DNA from: Pyxidicoccus parkwaysis | GTDB taxonomy: Bacteria > Myxococcota > Myxococcia > Myxococcales > Myxococcaceae | Length of the DNA: 64,000 nucleotides | Reading direction: 5' to 3' | NCBI RefSeq assembly: GCF_017301735.1 | Contig: NZ_CP071090.1 | Coordinates: forward strand, 5,880,001-5,944,000 | Shown: positions 60,615 through 64,000 of the stretch, in pieces | Position numbering within the stretch: the first letter of the stretch is position 1 | How the letters are laid out: each line of letters begins with the position of its first letter | Notes under the pieces: generated by a model | Databases searched by the model: none | Told to the model about the DNA's origin: nothing | What the model saw: the letters and a program-made list of their open reading frames with translations, nothing else | Translations under genes and position numbers: made by a program

Positions 60615-60989
60615 TCAGGCCTTTGTCAGCTCGGGCAGCGGGCCGAAGAAGCCGGTGATGCGCCGCAGCCGGCCGTCGGCGGACAGCTCGCCCACGTCCA
60701 TGCCCGCCACCGCCACCGCGCCGTTGGGGCCGACGAGCTCCCACGCGAAGCGGACCTGGTCATGGTGCGAGTCGATGCCGCTCGCGCGCCGGAAGCGGTG
60801 CCCGGGGAACTGCGTGTGCAGCGCGCCCATCATGTCGTTGATGCCGGTGTGCCCCTGCGCCGCGTGCGGCGGGTCGATGAGCCGCCCATCGGTGGCCCAC
60901 ACCTGGGAGATGAGCTCCGCGCGCCGCGTGGGCTGCGTCTCGTTCCAGGCGGACAGGTAGAGGTCGATGGTCTTCGTCAAATCATTCAT
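60615..60989 (-). CDS. NTF2/SnoaL-like small protein
   Basis: 124 aa from the ATG at 60989 with GAGGAG upstream. MNDLTKTIDLYLSAWNETQP and DGRLIDPPHAAQGHTGINDM, then RFAWELVGPNGAVAVAGMDV, are typical of the NTF2-like cone fold. May be an isomerase-like or ligand-binding protein. Monocistronic. Confidence 0.82.
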   Translation of the reverse strand: MNDLTKTIDLYLSAWNETQPTRRAELISQVWATDGRLIDPPHAAQGHTGINDMMGALHTQFPGHRFRRASGIDSHHDQVRFAWELVGPNGAVAVAGMDVGELSADGRLRRITGFFGPLPELTKA

Positions 60990-61258
60990 GTCGCGCGCTC
61001 CTCGATGCGTGGGGTCGGCTCCGTGCCGACGCTGTGGATGTACCCATCTCGAAGGCGCGCCGCGATTACGCGCGAGGTAAGCGCCGGCCAACCAGGCGGA
61101 GAGCGTGTGCAACCAGGAATCGTGGGGCGTTCCGTATACGGACGCGGGGGGACCTCTGCGAGCAGTTGAACGACACCTCGACTGGCCCGTGGGGACGACG
61201 CGGAGAAGTCCTCCGGCGGCACACGCCGCTGTCCTTATTTCCCTCTTCGGAGGTCTTC

Positions 61259-62440
61259 GTGAGACGAGCGACTCGGGGCGTGTGGCCCCTATCGCAACTG
61301 CAGCTCGGGGTGGGAGGCGCTGTTGCGGGGCTCTCACTCGCGGTCTGGGTGGCTACCGCCTCGGCGGAGCCCCAGCCCCAGGTGCCTTCGGATGTGGTTG
61401 CCACGGTGAATGGCCACGAGGTGCCCCGGAGCCGCTTCCAGCGGTTGCTCACCGCGCGAAGGGCGGAGCATGGCGGACGCGTGGAGCCAGGGACGCCGGC
61501 GGACCTGGTGCTGAGCGCCCAGGTCTCCTCCCAGCTGGTGAATGAACAGCTCATCGAGAACGCCGCCCGGAAGGCTGGCGTAGCGGTGACGGAGCAGGAG
61601 GTCGACGCCGCGCTGGATGCGTGCTCGCAACACCTGGGCGGGCCCTCCGGCCTGCGCGCGCTGATTGAGGCCCGCTTCTCGGACATCGCCGAGCTGCGGA
61701 CCCAGCTGCGCATCGCGCTCCTCTTCGAGCGCACGTCCAGCCTGCAGTCCACCGCGGAGCTGCCAGAGTCCGTGGTGCAGGAGTTCTACGAGCGGACCGT
61801 GGGCTCGTTCGCGGCCCCGGAGCTCACCCTCGAGGAGACGACGATTCGCGTCCAGGCCTCGGATGATGCGGACGCCGTGGCGCGGAAGCAGTCCCAGGCC
61901 ACCGCGGCGCGCGAGGCGATGGCCGGCGAGAAGGGCGCCGCAGCGCCGCGGGCCGGCCAGGGCATGACCTCACGGCGGGTGTCGGAGGCGGAGCTCGCAC
62001 CCGAGGTGCGCGACGCGCTGCGGGACGCCCAGGAGGGCGCGCTCACGCCGGTCGTCCGGACCTCCGAGGGCTTCACGGTGGTCCGGCTGGTGAAGCGACA
62101 CCCCGCGGTGCGGCCCGCCTACGCCGCCGCGCGCGCGGGGCTCATCGAGGAGCTCCAGCGCCTGACCCAGGAGGCGCGGGCACATGAGTTCATGGAGGAG
62201 CTGCGCAAGGGCGCGGACATCCAGGATGGAGCGGGAGCCCGCCTTGCTGCTTCGCAGCAGGCCTCGCCGGAAGCCCGCAAGGGCGCGCTCGGGCAGCTCG
62301 CAACGATGGGTGACATGCCCCGGACCGGAGCCGCGGCACAGCCCCCGGTTCTCATGCCCGCGCCGGCCTCGCTGCGCCGGGCTGACGCACTGCCGAGGCA
62401 GTGTGGCAACGGGCCGTGGGTCGGGGAGGTGGTGCCGTGA
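61259..62440 (+). CDS. SurA/PpiC-like peptidylprolyl isomerase chaperone
   Basis: 393 aa from the GTG at 61259 (GGAGG seven bases upstream); the open frame from 61034 is likely not used. A signal peptide ends near ATASAEP. VVATVNGHEVPRSRFQRLLT begins a SurA N-terminal helical domain. Residues about 220-285 resemble the parvulin core (TSRRVSEAELAPEVRDALRD, LTPVVRTSEGFTVVRLVKRH). Periplasmic foldase or chaperone. Its TGA overlaps the start of the PKD protein (TGATG), so the chaperone may serve that secreted partner. Confidence 0.82.
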   Translation: MRRATRGVWPLSQLQLGVGGAVAGLSLAVWVATASAEPQPQVPSDVVATVNGHEVPRSRFQRLLTARRAEHGGRVEPGTPADLVLSAQVSSQLVNEQLIENAARKAGVAVTEQEVDAALDACSQHLGGPSGLRALIEARFSDIAELRTQLRIALLFERTSSLQSTAELPESVVQEFYERTVGSFAAPELTLEETTIRVQASDDADAVARKQSQATAAREAMAGEKGAAAPRAGQGMTSRRVSEAELAPEVRDALRDAQEGALTPVVRTSEGFTVVRLVKRHPAVRPAYAAARAGLIEELQRLTQEARAHEFMEELRKGADIQDGAGARLAASQQASPEARKGALGQLATMGDMPRTGAAAQPPVLMPAPASLRRADALPRQCGNGPWVGEVVP

Positions 62441-64000
62441 TGCGCCGGGTGATGGTGATGCTTCTCGTGCTCCTGGGAAGCGCGGCCCGGGCGCAGACCG
62501 GTTCCTGGACCGACCTGGTGAAGACCCGGAAAATCTATTTCGTTGAAGACGCCGTCCAGGGCGGGATTCCCGTGGCCACGAGCTGCGCGGTGACCTCCTT
62601 CACCCCGTCGAGCCCCGCCGCCGTCATCTCGCCCGCGAGCAACGACCCGCGGAGGGTGACGCCCGCCCAGAGCTTCGTCAGCCCCATCGGCGGGTGTACC
62701 TTCGGTGATTCCGACGGAGATGGCTACCGCGAGGTGTACCTGAGCATCGGCGCGGACTCGCTGATGGACCTGGGGCGCCGCACCGTGGAGTGCGAGGTGC
62801 TCTTTGTGCCCCAAGACTACTGCACGCAGAGCACCGCGTATCCGCCGTGCAACTGGGGGTGCCCCTCCAACGCCCCCAAGTATCTGGTGAAGAGCGGGAC
62901 GAACACCTTCACCACGGTCAACTCCGCGCCGACCGCCAACATCTCGCGCACGCCGGCGTCTCCCGCCTGGAACTCGCTGGTGACGCTGAAGTCCAATGCC
63001 TCGGACCCGGACTCCGGCGCCGTCGTCCACCGATGGAGCGTGTCGAAGCGTCCGTCGGGCTCCACCGCCCAGTTGGTGAACGCGTCCTCGGCGACGCCCA
63101 CCATCACCTTCACCAGTGACAAGGACATCGGCACCTGGGAGTTCAAGCTGGAGGTGGACGACAACGAGGGAGAGATGAAGACGTTCCTGCACAGCTTCAC
63201 CGTGCCGAACGTCCGCCCCAACTTCGCCCCCACCGGCCCCACGCAGGTCGTGGTCAACAAGCCCATCCAGCTCGGAGTCACCAATACCCGGGACACGGAT
63301 GGCGGTGACCTGACCTTCACCTGGGACATCCTCGCGGCGCCGGCGGGCGCCTCCCAGCAGCCGCAAAATGGCTTCTCCACGGCCTCGAGCATCTCGGTGC
63401 CCACGGCGCGCGCCGACATCGGCAGCTGGCGGTTCAAGGTGACGGGGCGCGACAACGAGGGGGATGAGCAGTCCCACGAGGTCATCGTCGAGGTCATCAA
63501 TGCCAAACCGCGCATCGAGCTCAGCGGCCCCACGCAGGTGCCCGAGGGTACGGCCCTCCACCTGGCCACGGCGGTGACGGAGGACGATGACGGCGGCGCG
63601 CTCCAGCTCAAGTGGGAGGCCATCCAGGCGCCGGCCTCGGCGGGGATGTCCGTCCCCGTCACGCTGTCCCAGTCCGCGGCGCTGGACCTCGGTGCCGCGA
63701 CCGCGAAGGCGGGCACCTGGGTGTTCCGCCTGACGGCGACGGATGACGAGGGTGAGAGCGTCCAGCGCGAGGCGCGGGTGCTCGTGGACGGCCAGCCCGT
63801 CGCGACCATCGCCTCCACTCCGGCCTCGTACCGCAACGGCGAGGGCGTGCTGCGCATCGACGGCACCGCCTCCGTCGACCCCGACTCGCCGTGCCCCGAC
63901 CAGCCCATGGGCTGCCACCTCACCGCGGGGCAGCCGGTGGTGCTCTCACCGGGCCTGACGTACGAGTGGTGGGTGGGGAGCTCCGTCAACGACGTGCCCC
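62440..64000 (+). CDS. Secreted PKD-repeat protein, partial at right edge
   Basis: Reads 520 codons to the window end without a stop, from the ATG at 62440 (MRRVMVMLLVLLGSAARAQT, signal peptide cut near ARAQ). After a 150-aa lead with four paired cysteines, PKD/cadherin-like units of about 90 aa follow: SASDPDSGAVV-type start, DKDIGTWEFKLEVDDNEGEM, ADIGSWRFKVTGRDNEGDEQ, KAGTWVFRLTATDDEGESVQ. Typical of large myxobacterial surface proteins. The C-terminus, probably more PKD repeats or a sorting signal, is outside. Coupled to the SurA-like gene. Confidence 0.85.
   Translation, partial: MRRVMVMLLVLLGSAARAQTGSWTDLVKTRKIYFVEDAVQGGIPVATSCAVTSFTPSSPAAVISPASNDPRRVTPAQSFVSPIGGCTFGDSDGDGYREVYLSIGADSLMDLGRRTVECEVLFVPQDYCTQSTAYPPCNWGCPSNAPKYLVKSGTNTFTTVNSAPTANISRTPASPAWNSLVTLKSNASDPDSGAVVHRWSVSKRPSGSTAQLVNASSATPTITFTSDKDIGTWEFKLEVDDNEGEMKTFLHSFTVPNVRPNFAPTGPTQVVVNKPIQLGVTNTRDTDGGDLTFTWDILAAPAGASQQPQNGFSTASSISVPTARADIGSWRFKVTGRDNEGDEQSHEVIVEVINAKPRIELSGPTQVPEGTALHLATAVTEDDDGGALQLKWEAIQAPASAGMSVPVTLSQSAALDLGAATAKAGTWVFRLTATDDEGESVQREARVLVDGQPVATIASTPASYRNGEGVLRIDGTASVDPDSPCPDQPMGCHLTAGQPVVLSPGLTYEWWVGSSVNDVP

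Overview
The window reads as chromosomal DNA of a myxobacterium close to Myxococcus or Corallococcus. G+C is very high with strong third-position bias, there are two Hanks-type serine/threonine kinases (one with PEGA domains), a PilZ-sigma54 activator, large surface proteins with MYXO-CTERM-like tails, and many small Cys lipoproteins. Genes are dense and often overlap as ATGA. I see no rRNA, tRNA, CRISPR array, phage module or transposase. All family assignments were made by reading the sequence.

Left part (1-17.6 kb) holds ordinary core and envelope genes: two kinases, an ASH/VWA lipoprotein, phosphatidylserine synthase (pssA), a penicillin-acylase-type amidase, a ThiF/MoeB-like E1 enzyme, a secreted alpha/beta hydrolase, the PilZ-sigma54 activator, and a two-gene operon of zinc-ribbon membrane proteins. 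From 17.3 to 25.1 kb there is a tandem duplication of about 3.8-3.9 kb. Each copy carries a zinc-ribbon gene tail, an array of imperfect palindromes with a period near 57 bp, and a giant MYXO-CTERM beta-repeat protein. In the second copy the zinc-ribbon gene is reduced to its tail.

The middle (25-46 kb) is accessory in character. It has a WD40-BRCT-pentapeptide protein and a SUKH-like protein that share an upstream motif, a frameshifted MacB/ADOP-type ABC permease, and then the most striking locus. That locus is a tightly coupled operon of NrdG-like radical SAM protein, two unknown proteins, an FtsH-like AAA+ zinc protease, an 88-aa peptide, a 1092-aa repeat protein and a MoxR ATPase, followed (after an antisense membrane/winged-helix gene) by a degenerate vWA-like protein. 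This fits the FtsH-MoxR-vWA ternary NTP-dependent systems inferred from comparative genomics.

Next comes an STM4011-STM4015 type cluster: two WGR-TIGR02996-leucine-rich-repeat proteins (STM4015-like), an ATP-grasp-like STM4014, two radical SAM enzymes (STM4011 and STM4012), an alkaline-phosphatase-fold hydrolase (STM4013) and a HAD phosphatase. About 4.5 kb of unrelated genes (small lipoproteins, TetR, NmrA-like reductase, GDSL hydrolase) now split this cluster. A 65-bp fragment of the STM4011 3' end is left on the far side, which records the insertion.

The right end (55-64 kb) has an alpha/beta hydrolase lipoprotein, a DUF2007/zinc-finger membrane protein, a metallo-beta-lactamase-fold lipoprotein divergent from a LysR regulator, a 62-aa envelope peptide, a LOG-like protein, an NTF2-like protein, and a SurA-like chaperone coupled to a PKD-repeat secreted protein that runs off the window. 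Two genes carry single-base losses in short G/C runs, so some frameshifts may be assembly errors.
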